Part shown: positions 35,851-44,814 of the stretch, piece by piece
Layout: every line of letters starts with the position of its first letter
Numbering within the stretch: the first letter of the stretch is position 1
Source of the DNA: an uncultured Eubacterium sp.
GTDB lineage: Bacteria; Bacillota; Clostridia; Lachnospirales; Lachnospiraceae
DNA length: 64,000 bases
Direction: 5' to 3'
Assembly (NCBI GenBank): GCA_948579355.1
Contig: CAPAOV010000010.1
Span: 1-64,000 of the forward strand
Translations under genes and position numbers: made by a program
The notes under the pieces: generated by a model
Databases searched by the model: none
Seen by the model: the letters and a program-made list of their open reading frames with translations, nothing else
Told to the model about the DNA's origin: nothing

Positions 35851-36576
35851 CTATATTGACACATCAATTTTGTTACTTTTATCTTCTTTCACATTGCTCC
35901 AGTCAATCTCATTTATCTTTTTGAGAAGGTCGTCCACAGAAGATGCCTGAATAGTGATTTTCTTTTTAGAAACGTTATTTTTTCTATTCGTATCTTTCTT
36001 TGCCGTCTTCTTTTCCTCTGCACGCTTCTCTCTAACTTTTTCAATATGCTCTTTCTGCTTATCCATCGTCTTTTCTAATTCAGCAAATATGGACATTGTA
36101 CCATCTTTATTAAAGGAAATGCCTATTTTTGTTATCTCTCCTTTATCCGATGTATTTCCAAAAGCTGATTCAAAACCGAACTGCTGATTAATCCGTTCCG
36201 ACATACGGAGCGCGCCTTGCACACGTTCCATATACTCCTTTGCGTATTTTTCATCGGACGCCATCTTTTCAAGCTCTTCACTCGAAAACAAAACAGAGAC
36301 TTCTTTGGTGCAATGAGAAAGAACTTCTTTGGCATTGGCCCCCTTATCAAAATCAGCCACCACAAAATCCATATCGCTGTATGTTTTCCTCAAATTCTCC
36401 AAAAATGCCTGCGCCCTGTTGGAAAGCTGCGGCTGACGGGCACTATTTGTCTGAGCAGCCGTTTCAGATTCTTTCACAGTTTTACTTTTTACCCTCTCTG
36501 CACTATTTTTCTGTTTCTGCTGAACTGTGTTATTATAGTATTGAGAAGCGGTATAATTGCCATCAATTACGTTCAT
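35851..36576 (-). CDS. DUF6033-like soluble protein of unknown function
   Basis: The 241-aa charged, mostly helical protein begins MNVIDGNYTASQYYNN. Its central part carries LSNRAQAFLENLRKTYSDMDFVVADFDKG, its latter part has coiled-coil character with many K/E (about 165-215, MDKQKEHIEKVREKRAEEKK), and it ends in a short DWSNVKEDK segment. I recall such proteins as DUF6033 in Lachnospiraceae, but this is memory only. GGGAGG lies 8 bases before ATG 36576; the TTG two codons earlier is not needed. No signal peptide or membrane segment. Confidence 0.7.
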   Translation of the reverse strand: MNVIDGNYTASQYYNNTVQQKQKNSAERVKSKTVKESETAAQTNSARQPQLSNRAQAFLENLRKTYSDMDFVVADFDKGANAKEVLSHCTKEVSVLFSSEELEKMASDEKYAKEYMERVQGALRMSERINQQFGFESAFGNTSDKGEITKIGISFNKDGTMSIFAELEKTMDKQKEHIEKVREKRAEEKKTAKKDTNRKNNVSKKKITIQASSVDDLLKKINEIDWSNVKEDKSNKIDVSI

Positions 36577-36640
36577 AATCAAATCCTCCCTGAAAATTAT
36601 TATGAAAAACCTTTATATTGTTATGCTTATAATATTCTTA

Positions 36641-36868
36641 CTACAAAACAAACAATTTGCCATTTCTATAAACAAACCTACCAAGCTCGTATTCACTTGT
36701 TCCCCCTCTCTCGATTAATTGTCTTATGTGGTCATAAAAATCTGCCTGAGATTGATAGTTATGTTTCTTATATACTTCGTCCGGCAAACCGAAAATACTC
36801 CCATCCTCTGCTATGGATAAATCCTCAATCCTCGAACTTTCGCTAAAAACCATATTATGCTCTTTCAC
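36641..36868 (-). CDS. Small hypothetical protein, possibly a fragment
   Basis: The 75-aa frame ends GRFVYRNGKLFVL; the acidic middle reads DEVYKKHNYQSQADFYDHIRQLIERGG. Its first codon at 36868 is GTG without a clear site; an ATG five codons in has AAAGAG upstream. It lies 64 bases before the DUF6033-like gene on the same strand. It may be a genuine small protein or the leftover end of a larger gene. I do not recognise a family. Confidence 0.4.
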   Translation of the reverse strand: MKEHNMVFSESSRIEDLSIAEDGSIFGLPDEVYKKHNYQSQADFYDHIRQLIERGGTSEYELGRFVYRNGKLFVL

Positions 36869-36947
36869 AAAAATCCAGCAGCCTTGCTACCACCAACATT
36901 ATCACTTATATATAATATCGTACCATTTCTATCATAAATAAAGTACG

Positions 36948-36977
36948 TTTGCACCAAGTACAATTTTTTTGCACCAA
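36948..36977. repeat. Direct repeat TTTGCACCAA, possible operator
   Basis: The decamer TTTGCACCAA occurs at 36948-36957 and 36968-36977, exactly 20 bp apart (two helical turns). A TATATATAAT stretch lies at about 36907-36916. The spacing suits a tandem-binding regulator of the 36641-36868 gene. There is no other gene between 36869 and 37022. Confidence 0.45.
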
Positions 36978-37022
36978 ATATATCCGCAATGAAATTCTCT
37001 AACCCGCAGGACGTACGATATA

Positions 37023-37934
37023 CTAAATATATTTCCTCACAATCTTCCTCACGGATGGGAGGTAAGATGCGCCAAAAAGATTTAGATGATTTAGCAATTG
37101 ATAGAGATTATACAAATCCCGTCGATTTTCATAACCGGACTGCATCGGGAATACCTCTTTATACGCCGCATAAAAGACAGCAGGGAAACCTCCAAAGAGT
37201 TCTGTCATGGCAAGGTCTGCCTCAGCATGGCCGACGTAAACTGCGGGGTCAATCAGCCATGCTTTTCCATTGTCTCCTGCGATGACATTTCCCGACCACA
37301 AATCACCGTGCAAAAGCGACGGATGCTCCGGCTCTACTAAATAGTCTTCCAAATGCTCCATCCATTTGCCAATATTTTTACGCTCCGATTCTGTAAAGTA
37401 ATTCGCCGCATCAACAAACTGGGGTGTCAGACGACAGTCCCGAAAAAACGGAATCCACTTATCATGCGGCGTATTAACCTGCTTGCGTGCACCGATGTAA
37501 TTATCCTGAAAAAAACCGTAATTTCCTTTGGAAATCAGTTCTGCCGTGGGCACTTGGTGCATCACCGCCAACTGGCGCCCAAGTGTTTCCCAATAATTCG
37601 CAACACGACTATCTCCCGTAATAAAATCCATTAACAAAAAAGCATAACCGCCCCTGCCCTCATCTACCCCGCTACAAAGAATGCGCGGTGTACCGATGGC
37701 CTGTGTCCTGGCGATTGCCTGCAATCCTACGGCCTCGCACATAAAAAATGACACGTTTTCTCTAGCATTTGATTTCATAAAAAGACGTGTGCCATCCGAC
37801 AATTTCAATCCATACGCATCATTTATGTCGCCGCCGCTAATTCGGGAAGTCTGTACAACCTTTTTGTCCGCGCCATACAATTCCGTAATTGCCTGTTCCA
37901 GCGAAGTGTAATGTGGCAGTGTGACTGATATCAT
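37023..37934 (-). CDS. Fructosamine kinase family protein
   Basis: The 303-aa protein has the protein-kinase-like fold of fructosamine-3-kinases, which phosphorylate Amadori products so that they can be broken down. Visible motifs are SRISGGDINDAYGLKLSDG (nucleotide loop), the lysine in RLFMKSNA, LLHGDLWSGN (catalytic Asp, residue about 217), WLIDPAVYVGHAEADLAM (metal-binding Asp) and TELFGGFP. GGAGGACTC lies before the ATG. It stands alone between a terminator upstream and AT-rich sequence downstream. Confidence 0.9.
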   Translation of the reverse strand: MISVTLPHYTSLEQAITELYGADKKVVQTSRISGGDINDAYGLKLSDGTRLFMKSNARENVSFFMCEAVGLQAIARTQAIGTPRILCSGVDEGRGGYAFLLMDFITGDSRVANYWETLGRQLAVMHQVPTAELISKGNYGFFQDNYIGARKQVNTPHDKWIPFFRDCRLTPQFVDAANYFTESERKNIGKWMEHLEDYLVEPEHPSLLHGDLWSGNVIAGDNGKAWLIDPAVYVGHAEADLAMTELFGGFPAVFYAAYKEVFPMQSGYENRRDLYNLYQLLNHLNLFGASYLPSVRKIVRKYI

Positions 37935-37957
37935 ATATGAGTCCTCCTGTTCTAAAC

Positions 37958-37998
37958 CCTGATGGGGGTGTCAAAAGTCCTTTGACACCCCCATCAGG
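37958..37998 (-). terminator. Long perfect hairpin after the sulfhydrylase gene
   Basis: A perfect 18-bp stem CCTGATGGGGGTGTCAAA is matched by its inverse, with loop AGTCC. On the minus strand only GGGTTTAG follows (a poor T run); on the plus strand AATTTTATAC follows. It probably ends the gene at 38029-39315. Confidence 0.7.
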
Positions 37999-38028
37999 AA
38001 TTTTATACATCTAACATTTCACCGCAGT

Positions 38029-39315
38029 TTACTGAACAGCGTCTAACGCCTGTGCAATATCTGCAATTAAATCCTCTTTATCCTCCAGTCCGCAAGACAT
38101 ACGAATCAGTCCTGCCGGAATACCGGCTGCCTCCAACTGGGCATCGTCCATCTGGCGGTGTGTCGAGGTGGCAGGATTTAGACAACAGGTTCTCGCATCT
38201 GCCACATGTGTCTCGATAGCGGCCAGCTTGAGATTTTTCATAAACGCTTCCGCCGCCTTACGTCCTCCCTGCAGTTCAAAGGAAACTACGCCGCAGCCGC
38301 CCTGCGGCATATACTTCTTTGCCCGTTCATAATAAGGACTACTTTTCAGTCCCGGATAATTTACTTTCGTTACTTTCGGATGCGCTTCCAAAAATTCAGC
38401 AACCGCCAGTCCATTTTCCACATGACGGGGCATGCGCACATGCAGAGACTCTAAGCCGAGATTAAGAATGTATGCGTTCTGCGGTGACTGAATGCAGCCG
38501 AGATCGCGCATGAGCTGAGCCGTACATTTGGTAATAAAAGCTCCTGCCTGCCCAAACTTTTCGGCATAGGTAATACCGTGATATGATTCATCCGGTGTAC
38601 ACAATCCCGGGAATTTATCCGCATGCGCCATCCAGTCAAAGTTTCCGGAATCTACGATGGCGCCGCCTACTGCTGCCCCGTGTCCGTCCATATATTTTGT
38701 TGTCGAATGTATCACAATATCCGCTCCCCATTCAATCGGACGGCAGTTCACCGGCGTCGGGAAAGTATTGTCCACCATCAGAGGCACTCCATGTGCATGA
38801 GCTGCTTTGGCAAACTTTTCAATATCCAGTACTGTCAGGGCCGGATTGGCAATTGTCTCACCAAAAACAACTTTTGTGTTTTCCTGAAAGGCATCGTTTA
38901 ATTCCTCTTCCGTACAATCCGGAGATACAAAAGTTACGTCTACCCCCATCTTCTTCATCGTCACCTCAATCAAATTGAAAGTGCCGCCATAAATACTTGA
39001 AGACGAGACAATATGGCTTCCATTCTCGCATATGTTGAATAATGCAAAGAAATTGGCCGCCTGACCGGAAGAGGTCAGCATAGCTGCCGTACCGCCCTCC
39101 AATTCGGCAATTTTGGCCGCCACAAAGTCATTTGTCGGGTTTTGCAGACGGGTATAGAAATACCCCTCGGCCTCCAAATCAAACAACGCCCCCATATCCT
39201 CACTCGTATCGTATTTAAACGTTGTCGACTGGATAATTGGGATTTGCCTTGGCTCGCCATTTCCCGGCGTATATCCTCCCTGTACACATTTTGTATTTAT
39301 TTTGTAATCGCTCAT
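38029..39315 (-). CDS. metY: O-acetylhomoserine aminocarboxypropyltransferase (sulfhydrylase)
   Basis: The 428-aa PLP enzyme of the Cys/Met metabolism family makes homocysteine from O-acetylhomoserine and sulfide, the direct route to methionine. It shows IQSTTFKYDT, the YTRLQNPTND block, ASSGQAA-type motif (TSSGQAANFF), VDNTFPTP and the PLP lysine K207 in IHSTTKYMDGHG. ATG 39315 has GGAGG five bases upstream; the longer frame to 39354 has no site. It is alone between pflA's terminator and its own hairpin. Confidence 0.9.
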   Translation of the reverse strand: MSDYKINTKCVQGGYTPGNGEPRQIPIIQSTTFKYDTSEDMGALFDLEAEGYFYTRLQNPTNDFVAAKIAELEGGTAAMLTSSGQAANFFALFNICENGSHIVSSSSIYGGTFNLIEVTMKKMGVDVTFVSPDCTEEELNDAFQENTKVVFGETIANPALTVLDIEKFAKAAHAHGVPLMVDNTFPTPVNCRPIEWGADIVIHSTTKYMDGHGAAVGGAIVDSGNFDWMAHADKFPGLCTPDESYHGITYAEKFGQAGAFITKCTAQLMRDLGCIQSPQNAYILNLGLESLHVRMPRHVENGLAVAEFLEAHPKVTKVNYPGLKSSPYYERAKKYMPQGGCGVVSFELQGGRKAAEAFMKNLKLAAIETHVADARTCCLNPATSTHRQMDDAQLEAAGIPAGLIRMSCGLEDKEDLIADIAQALDAVQ

Positions 39316-39346
39316 CGCTTCCTCCTTTTTTGTTTTGCGAAGCTTC

Positions 39347-39382
39347 GTTGCCAAAAAGGGGCAACAAAAAAATGTGCCCCTT
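39347..39382 (-). terminator. Terminator of pflBA, overlapping an alternative hairpin
   Basis: On the minus strand AAGGGGCA/TGCCCCTT (39382-39375 with 39363-39356) ends in TTTTT, a terminator for pflA. A second stem, GTTGCC/GGCAAC (39365-39360 with 39352-39347), shares bases with it, so the two cannot form together. The second stem lies 35 bases before metY. Confidence 0.7.
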
Positions 39383-39420
39383 ATCAGTCAGCTTTTTACT
39401 TTATTCACAAAGGAAATCGT

Positions 39421-40173
39421 CTACTTTACAATTCCAAGTATATCCTCTGCCTTTTTAACTTCGTCCTCCGTCGGTGTGCGGACACCCTCCAACGGATAAT
39501 CTACACCGAGATTTTCCCACTTAAACAATCCCAATGTGTGATAAGGCAGCACTTCTACCCGACTGACCGACTTCCATCCGTCTATTTTCTTACGAAGCAT
39601 ACGAAGTCCCTCTTCATCGTCCGTAAGTCCCGGAACGAGAACATGACGAATCCACATCTCATTTCCGTGTGATGCGATATAATCTCCCATCGCCAATATA
39701 TTGGCATTCGTATGTCCGGTCAGCTTCTTGTGCTTTTCTTCTTCCATTTCTTTTATATCAAGCATAAAAAGGTCTGTTACTTCTAAAAGTTTATCAAACT
39801 TTTCTAAATATTCCGGCTCTTCTGTAAATGGATTGCCGCTTGTATCCATCGTCGTATGGATGCCCTTTTCCTTTGCCAGACGGAAAAACTCCGTAACAAA
39901 GTCAATCTGTAAAAGCGGCTCTCCTCCACTCACGGTAATACCGCCATTATTTCCCCAATAAGGCTTGTACCGCATCGCTTTCTTAAATGCTTCTTCGGGT
40001 GTAAATTCTCCTACTCCTACGCCGTTCCCAACATCCAGAGTCCAGGTCTCCGGATTATGGCAATACTGACATCTCATGTGACAGCCTTGCAAGAACAAAA
40101 CGTAACGGACCCCCGGCCCGTCAACCAGGCCGAAGGTCTCAATAGAATGTATCTTACCTATTGTATTACTCAT
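39421..40173 (-). CDS. pflA: Pyruvate formate-lyase activating enzyme
   Basis: The 250-aa radical-SAM enzyme makes the glycyl radical on pyruvate formate-lyase. It has the CxxxCxxC cluster (C31, C35, C38 in QGCHMRCQYCHNPETW), GGITVSGGEPLLQ and the MLDIKEM segment. It starts within the TAATG stop of pflB (1-base overlap), so translation is coupled. Confidence 0.95.
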   Translation of the reverse strand: MSNTIGKIHSIETFGLVDGPGVRYVLFLQGCHMRCQYCHNPETWTLDVGNGVGVGEFTPEEAFKKAMRYKPYWGNNGGITVSGGEPLLQIDFVTEFFRLAKEKGIHTTMDTSGNPFTEEPEYLEKFDKLLEVTDLFMLDIKEMEEEKHKKLTGHTNANILAMGDYIASHGNEMWIRHVLVPGLTDDEEGLRMLRKKIDGWKSVSRVEVLPYHTLGLFKWENLGVDYPLEGVRTPTEDEVKKAEDILGIVK

Positions 40174-42425
40174 TACAGACTCGCATGACAGGTACGAGCA
40201 ATAACATCGTTCTGCTGTTCCTCTGTCAAGTCAATGAACTTAACCGCATAACCGGATACACGGATTGTAAAGTTCGCATACTCTTCTTTCTCAGGATGTG
40301 CCTGAGCATCCAAAAGTTTATCTGTACCGAATACATTAACGTTTAAGTGGTGTGCTCCCTGATCGAAGTATCCGTCAAGAACCTGTTTCAGGTTGTTGAT
40401 TCTCTCTTCTTCCGTATGGCCCAATGCATTTGGATTCATTGTCTGTGTATTAGAAATACCATCCAATGCCCAGTGATATGGGATTTTAGCAACTGAGTTC
40501 AAGGAAGCTACCAAACCATTCTGTTCAGCACCATAACTTGGTGATGCACCCGGAGCAAATGGAGTAAATGCTTTTCTTCCATCCGGCAATGCACCTGTAG
40601 CCTTACCATATACTACGTTTGATGTAATTGTCAAAATAGATGTCGTAGGCTCAGAGTTACGGTATGTGTGGAACTTCTTAATTTTTGTAAGGAATGTATC
40701 AAGAAGCCATACACCAATCTCATCCGCGCGCTCGTCATCATTACCATATTTAGGGAATTCACCCTCTGTCTCAAAGTCAACTACAATGCCATCTTCGTTA
40801 CGGATTGTCTTAACCTTAGCATATTTAATAGCGCTAAGAGAATCGATAACGTGTGAGAAACCAGCAATACCTGTCGCAAAAGTACGACGAACATCGGTAT
40901 CAATCAATGCCATCTCAGCAGCTTCATAGTAATACTTATCATGCATATACTGAATCAAGTTCAGGATATTTACATACAAGCCTGCCAGCCAATCAAGCAT
41001 ACGGTCATAGCTTTCCATCACTTCATCATAATCTAAGTACTCAGAAGTAATCGGTCTGTAAGCAGGACCAACCTGATCAAACTCTTTCTCATCCACACCA
41101 CCGTTGATGGCATACAACAAAGCTTTGGCAAGGTTTGCTCTAGCCCCGAAGAACTGCATCTCTTTACCTGTCTGTGTAGCGGATACACAGCAGCAGATGG
41201 AATAATCATCGCCCCATACCGGCTTCATTACATCGTCATTCTCGTACTGGATGGAACTTGTACGGATGGAAATATCTGATGCGTATTTCTTAAATGTCTC
41301 TGGCAAATCGGAAGAATAAAGTACTGTCAAGTTTGGCTCAGGAGACGGTCCCATATTCTCTAACGTATGCAGGAAACGGAAGTCTGTCTTTGTAACCATG
41401 GAACGTCCGTCCATACCAATACCAGCAACTTCCAAAGTAGCCCATACCGGGTCTCCGGAGAACAACTGGTTATAAGATGGTATACGAGCAAACTTAACCA
41501 TGCGGAATTTCATTGTCATGTGGTCAATCAATTCCTGTGCTTCTGTCTCTGTCAAGATGCCTTTCTTCATATCTCTTTCAATATAAATATCAAGGAATGT
41601 GGAGATACGTCCTACGGACATTGCCGCACCATTCTGTGTCTTAATGGCAGCTAAGTAACCAAAGTACAACCACTGTACTGCTTCTTTTGCATTTGCAGCC
41701 GGCTTAGAAATATCATATCCATAAATCTTAGCCATCTCTTTCATGCCTTTCAACGCACGAATCTGTTCGGACAACTCTTCACGGAGACGAATGATATCAT
41801 CAGTCATCATTCCGCAGCCACAGTTTGCTTTGTCCTGCTCTTTCTGCTCAATCAGGTAATCAATACCATACAGAGCAACACGGCGGTAATCGCCTACGAT
41901 ACGACCACGTCCATAAGTATCCGGCAAACCGGTTACGATATGGCTGTGACGAGCTTTTTTCATCTCTGGTGTATAAGCATCAAAAACGGCAGCATTATGA
42001 GTTTTATGATACTCGTTAAAAATCTTCTCATATTTTGGATTTGGCTCATATCCGTATGTTGTACAAGCCTGCTGTGCCATCTTGATACCGCCAAAAGGCA
42101 TGAATGCACGTTTCAAAGGCTTATCTGTCTGAAGACCAACAATCTTCTCAAGGTCTTTCATATCTTCATTAATATATCCGGGACCATATGCTGTTAAGCC
42201 AGATACAACCTCTGTCTCCATGTCAAGCACGCCGCCTTTAGCACGCTCTTCTTTCTGCAATTTCTGCAATTCACCCCAAAGTTTGTCAGTAGCCTCGGTA
42301 GGGTCTGCCAAGAAGCTCTCATCGCCATCATATGGAACATAGTTCTTCTGGATAAAGTCTCTTGTGTTCACTTCTTCCTTCCATATAGAACCTTCGAAAC
42401 CTTCCCATTCTTTGAAATTAACCAT
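40173..42425 (-). CDS. pflB: Formate C-acetyltransferase (pyruvate formate-lyase)
   Basis: The 750-aa glycyl-radical enzyme splits pyruvate with CoA to acetyl-CoA and formate in anaerobic fermentation. Catalytic cysteines lie in SICCCVSATQ (411-413). The C-terminal RVSGYAVKF holds the radical glycine (G725). The length matches the family. An AAGGAGG site lies 9 bases before the ATG. Co-transcribed with pflA. Confidence 0.97.
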   Translation of the reverse strand: MVNFKEWEGFEGSIWKEEVNTRDFIQKNYVPYDGDESFLADPTEATDKLWGELQKLQKEERAKGGVLDMETEVVSGLTAYGPGYINEDMKDLEKIVGLQTDKPLKRAFMPFGGIKMAQQACTTYGYEPNPKYEKIFNEYHKTHNAAVFDAYTPEMKKARHSHIVTGLPDTYGRGRIVGDYRRVALYGIDYLIEQKEQDKANCGCGMMTDDIIRLREELSEQIRALKGMKEMAKIYGYDISKPAANAKEAVQWLYFGYLAAIKTQNGAAMSVGRISTFLDIYIERDMKKGILTETEAQELIDHMTMKFRMVKFARIPSYNQLFSGDPVWATLEVAGIGMDGRSMVTKTDFRFLHTLENMGPSPEPNLTVLYSSDLPETFKKYASDISIRTSSIQYENDDVMKPVWGDDYSICCCVSATQTGKEMQFFGARANLAKALLYAINGGVDEKEFDQVGPAYRPITSEYLDYDEVMESYDRMLDWLAGLYVNILNLIQYMHDKYYYEAAEMALIDTDVRRTFATGIAGFSHVIDSLSAIKYAKVKTIRNEDGIVVDFETEGEFPKYGNDDERADEIGVWLLDTFLTKIKKFHTYRNSEPTTSILTITSNVVYGKATGALPDGRKAFTPFAPGASPSYGAEQNGLVASLNSVAKIPYHWALDGISNTQTMNPNALGHTEEERINNLKQVLDGYFDQGAHHLNVNVFGTDKLLDAQAHPEKEEYANFTIRVSGYAVKFIDLTEEQQNDVIARTCHASL

Positions 42426-42475
42426 TCTTTATGGCCTCCTTCTCTTTAATAGTTTTACTTTTGTTTTCATTTGTA

Positions 42476-42504
42476 ATCATAACACTTTCTTCTAGCGATT
42501 GCAA
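42476..42504 (-). promoter_or_regulatory. Promoter of pflBA
   Basis: On the minus strand TTGCAA (42504-42499) and TATGAT (42481-42476) have a 17-base spacer, about 45 bases before the pflB site. Confidence 0.65.
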
Positions 42505-42542
42505 CCCCTTTTTTAGGAATCATTCCTATTTTTTACAATTTT

Positions 42543-43898
42543 TTAGTAATCCCTTATTTCACGCATAACCATCACCCCGGATACTGCCGCCGCAAGGCAG
42601 TCCGCCACCGGTCCAGCGTACATAATTCCATCAATCCCCATAAAGAGAGGAAAGAGTATCAGAAGCGGCAGCAAAAAGATAATTTGCCTTGTCAGGGCCA
42701 GAAAACTTCCCGTCTTTGCCTTGCCAACTGCCGTGAAAAAATTGGATGAAATCGGCTGCAGAAAATTGACGAAAGTAAAGAACAGGAAGATATGGAAATA
42801 GTTCACGGAAAAGGTAAAGTATAAATCCGACCCCTGTCCGAATACAGATATAATCTGTCGTGGAAAAATCTGAAATGCCAGAAATGCCAAAACTGACAAA
42901 ACAGCCCCCGCACTGACCGCTTTCCGGTACGCCTCTTTCACTCGCTTTTTCTTACCCGCCCCATAATTGAAACTGGCAATCGGCTGCAAACCCTGTGACA
43001 ATCCAATAATAAAAGACATAAAAATCATATTTACTTTTGAAATAATACCGGAACAGGCAATCGGGATATTTTCTCCATATACCGATTGCGCTCCATAATA
43101 TTTGAGCGACTGATTCATAATAATCTGCACAATCATCATGGCAACCTGATTACTGCAAGGCGCCATTCCAAGAGAGGCAATGCGTTTCACATATGCCGCT
43201 CTTATCCGAATATTCTTCCGTCCGATTTTAACACTCTGGCAATGGGCAAGAAACCATGCCGCCATACAGCCGGAAACAAACTGCCCGATAATGGTAGCAA
43301 GCGCCGCTCCGGTCATTCCCATATTGAGGCCAAAGACAAATGCGGCGTCCAGTATTGTATTGATAACTGCTCCTGTCAGATTGCAGAGCATTGTTATCTT
43401 TGGTCTTCCATCGGCACGAATCAAATGGCCGCCACCGGTAGATAACAGAAGAAAAGGAAATCCAATGGCAGTCACTCGCGTATATTCCAAAGCATATGGG
43501 AGAACATCGGCCGGAGAGCCAAAAAACAGGAGAAGCGGGCGCGTAAACAACTCGGTAATCACTGCCAGCACTACACCACATAGCACTAACAGTACTGCCG
43601 CATTTCCTATTATATTGACCGCGCGTTTCCGGTTGCCGCCCCCCATCGCCAGATTAAACGCCGAAGAACCTCCGATTCCCAATAAGAGCGCCAAAGCCAG
43701 ACAGGAAGTCGATAACGGAAATGCAATATTGGTTGCCGCATTTCCCAATTCTCCCACCCGCTGACCGATAAAGAACTGGTCAACAATATTATATAACGAA
43801 CCTACGAGCATTGATACAATGCTCGGAAGCGCAAACTTTCGCAACAAAGAATTGATTTTTTCCTCACCCAGCGGATTGTATTTTGCTGTCTTTTCCAT
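42543..43898 (-). CDS. MATE family efflux transporter
   Basis: The 451-aa polytopic protein has about 12 hydrophobic segments and the MATE pattern LPSIVSMLVGSLYNIVDQFFIGQRVG at the N-terminus, plus NYGAGKKKRVKEAYRKA in the middle. It exports cationic drugs or metabolites by Na+ or H+ antiport. AGGAG lies 8 bases before ATG 43898. It is 23 bases behind the SanA-like remnant and probably co-transcribed with it. Confidence 0.9.
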   Translation of the reverse strand: MEKTAKYNPLGEEKINSLLRKFALPSIVSMLVGSLYNIVDQFFIGQRVGELGNAATNIAFPLSTSCLALALLLGIGGSSAFNLAMGGGNRKRAVNIIGNAAVLLVLCGVVLAVITELFTRPLLLFFGSPADVLPYALEYTRVTAIGFPFLLLSTGGGHLIRADGRPKITMLCNLTGAVINTILDAAFVFGLNMGMTGAALATIIGQFVSGCMAAWFLAHCQSVKIGRKNIRIRAAYVKRIASLGMAPCSNQVAMMIVQIIMNQSLKYYGAQSVYGENIPIACSGIISKVNMIFMSFIIGLSQGLQPIASFNYGAGKKKRVKEAYRKAVSAGAVLSVLAFLAFQIFPRQIISVFGQGSDLYFTFSVNYFHIFLFFTFVNFLQPISSNFFTAVGKAKTGSFLALTRQIIFLLPLLILFPLFMGIDGIMYAGPVADCLAAAVSGVMVMREIRDY

Positions 43899-43921
43899 TT
43901 CTGTTTCTCCTATTCTAATCT

Positions 43922-44299
43922 CTAATCATCCGTAGCTGATGCATCTCCATGAATGGAAATCTTCTCACCTAAGTAAGTTGGTTTCTGCTGAAACAGATTA
44001 TAAACAACATCTTTTGTTCTGGCAAAATTTTCTCTAAAATCCCGAACCCACTGTCCTCCATAAACGACATCCTCTGCCGGCATGCCATACGCCTCAAAAA
44101 TCTCACCCGCCCCCAATACTAAAATGCAATCTGCTTCCGGAATTTCTGCCATCTGTGTCTCTTCATATATATATTGTTTCATTCCATACTTAACAAAGGC
44201 ACTGCCGCCAAAAACGATACTACCGCCTAGTATTCCCAACGCCAGAAGAATCATAAGCGTACGTTTAAGTCCTTTGTGTTTTCCATTACAAATCTTCAT
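43922..44299 (-). pseudogene. SanA/YdcF (DUF218)-like gene with internal deletion
   Basis: The 125-aa in-frame product has the normal start of a SanA-type membrane protein: a membrane helix at about 14-35, then ADCILVLGAG. It jumps straight to the family's C-terminal part (EAYGMPAEDVVYGGQWVRDFRENFARTKDVVYNLFQQKPTYLGEKISIHGD). The central about 100 residues, which carry the DUF218 core, are missing relative to the usual 210-240. A GGGAGG site lies 6 bases before the ATG. It may be a decayed gene kept for transcription of the MATE gene. Whether the product is made is unknown. Confidence 0.7.
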
Positions 44300-44317
44300 C
44301 TAAGCCCTCCCTTTAAG

Positions 44318-44350
44318 AAAAAGGTGACCCGCATCCATGACGAGCCACCT
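44318..44350 (-). terminator. Terminator of the DUF4190 gene
   Basis: On the minus strand AGGTGGCTCG pairs with CGGGTCACCT (two G-U pairs) around a 13-base loop, followed by TTTTTCTT. Confidence 0.75.
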
Positions 44351-44403
44351 CTCATTTCTCTGTCCGTTAATTTTCTCCTGAATATCAGCAGAATAAGCAA
44401 GCC

Positions 44404-44712
44404 TTATAACTTGAAGTTTAACAATGGTATAACTGATGTCGCATAGAAAATCAAATAAATGATACCGCCGACAATACCTACTAAAGAACATGCCACACCG
44501 GCTATCGCCATACCACGCCCCGGTCTGTTTTCTTTAAGTGCCAAAGCAGAAAGAATGACACCGACAATGCCACAAATAATACCTATAAGTCCACAACAGA
44601 CAATAGAAACAATACCTAATACCATCCCTGCAATCGACATTCCCATACTGCCCTCCTGCTGTGGCTCTCCCATATTATTCATAGGATTTGCATTATACAT
44701 ATTTTCGTCCAT
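44404..44712 (-). CDS. DUF4190-type small membrane protein
   Basis: The 102-aa protein begins MDENMYNANPMNN and has two hydrophobic segments (about 26-55 and 68-92) with the short loop LKENRPGRGMAIAG between them, the DUF4190 pattern. ATG 44712 has GAGAGGGGG six bases upstream; a longer frame to 44766 runs through its promoter. Function of the family is unknown. Confidence 0.85.
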   Translation of the reverse strand: MDENMYNANPMNNMGEPQQEGSMGMSIAGMVLGIVSIVCCGLIGIICGIVGVILSALALKENRPGRGMAIAGVACSLVGIVGGIIYLIFYATSVIPLLNFKL

Positions 44713-44756
44713 TCGAATCCCCCTCTCATTACAATTCATAAAATCACTAGAATCTA

Positions 44757-44785
44757 ATTTTACCATATCTGCCGGCTCTCTGCAA
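44757..44785 (-). promoter_or_regulatory. Promoter of the DUF4190 gene
   Basis: On the minus strand TTGCAG (44785-44780) and TAAAAT (44762-44757) have a 17-base spacer. It overlaps the very 3' edge of the intergenic region after the methyltransferase gene. Confidence 0.6.
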
Positions 44786-44814
44786 TTCTTTTGTGATTTT
44801 AGTTTTGCTCCAGA

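Noticed and set aside
36217..36846. 209-codon plus-strand frame
   Set aside because: Antisense to the DUF6033-like gene and the next small frame; no ribosome site, odd composition.
39316..39420. SAM riboswitch or T-box before metY
   Set aside because: Only about 105 bases separate it from pflA, taken up by a terminator and a small stem; no riboswitch core seen. The same holds upstream of cysK.
44300..44491. 63-codon minus-strand frame
   Set aside because: Overlaps the DUF4190 coding end and its terminator; no site.
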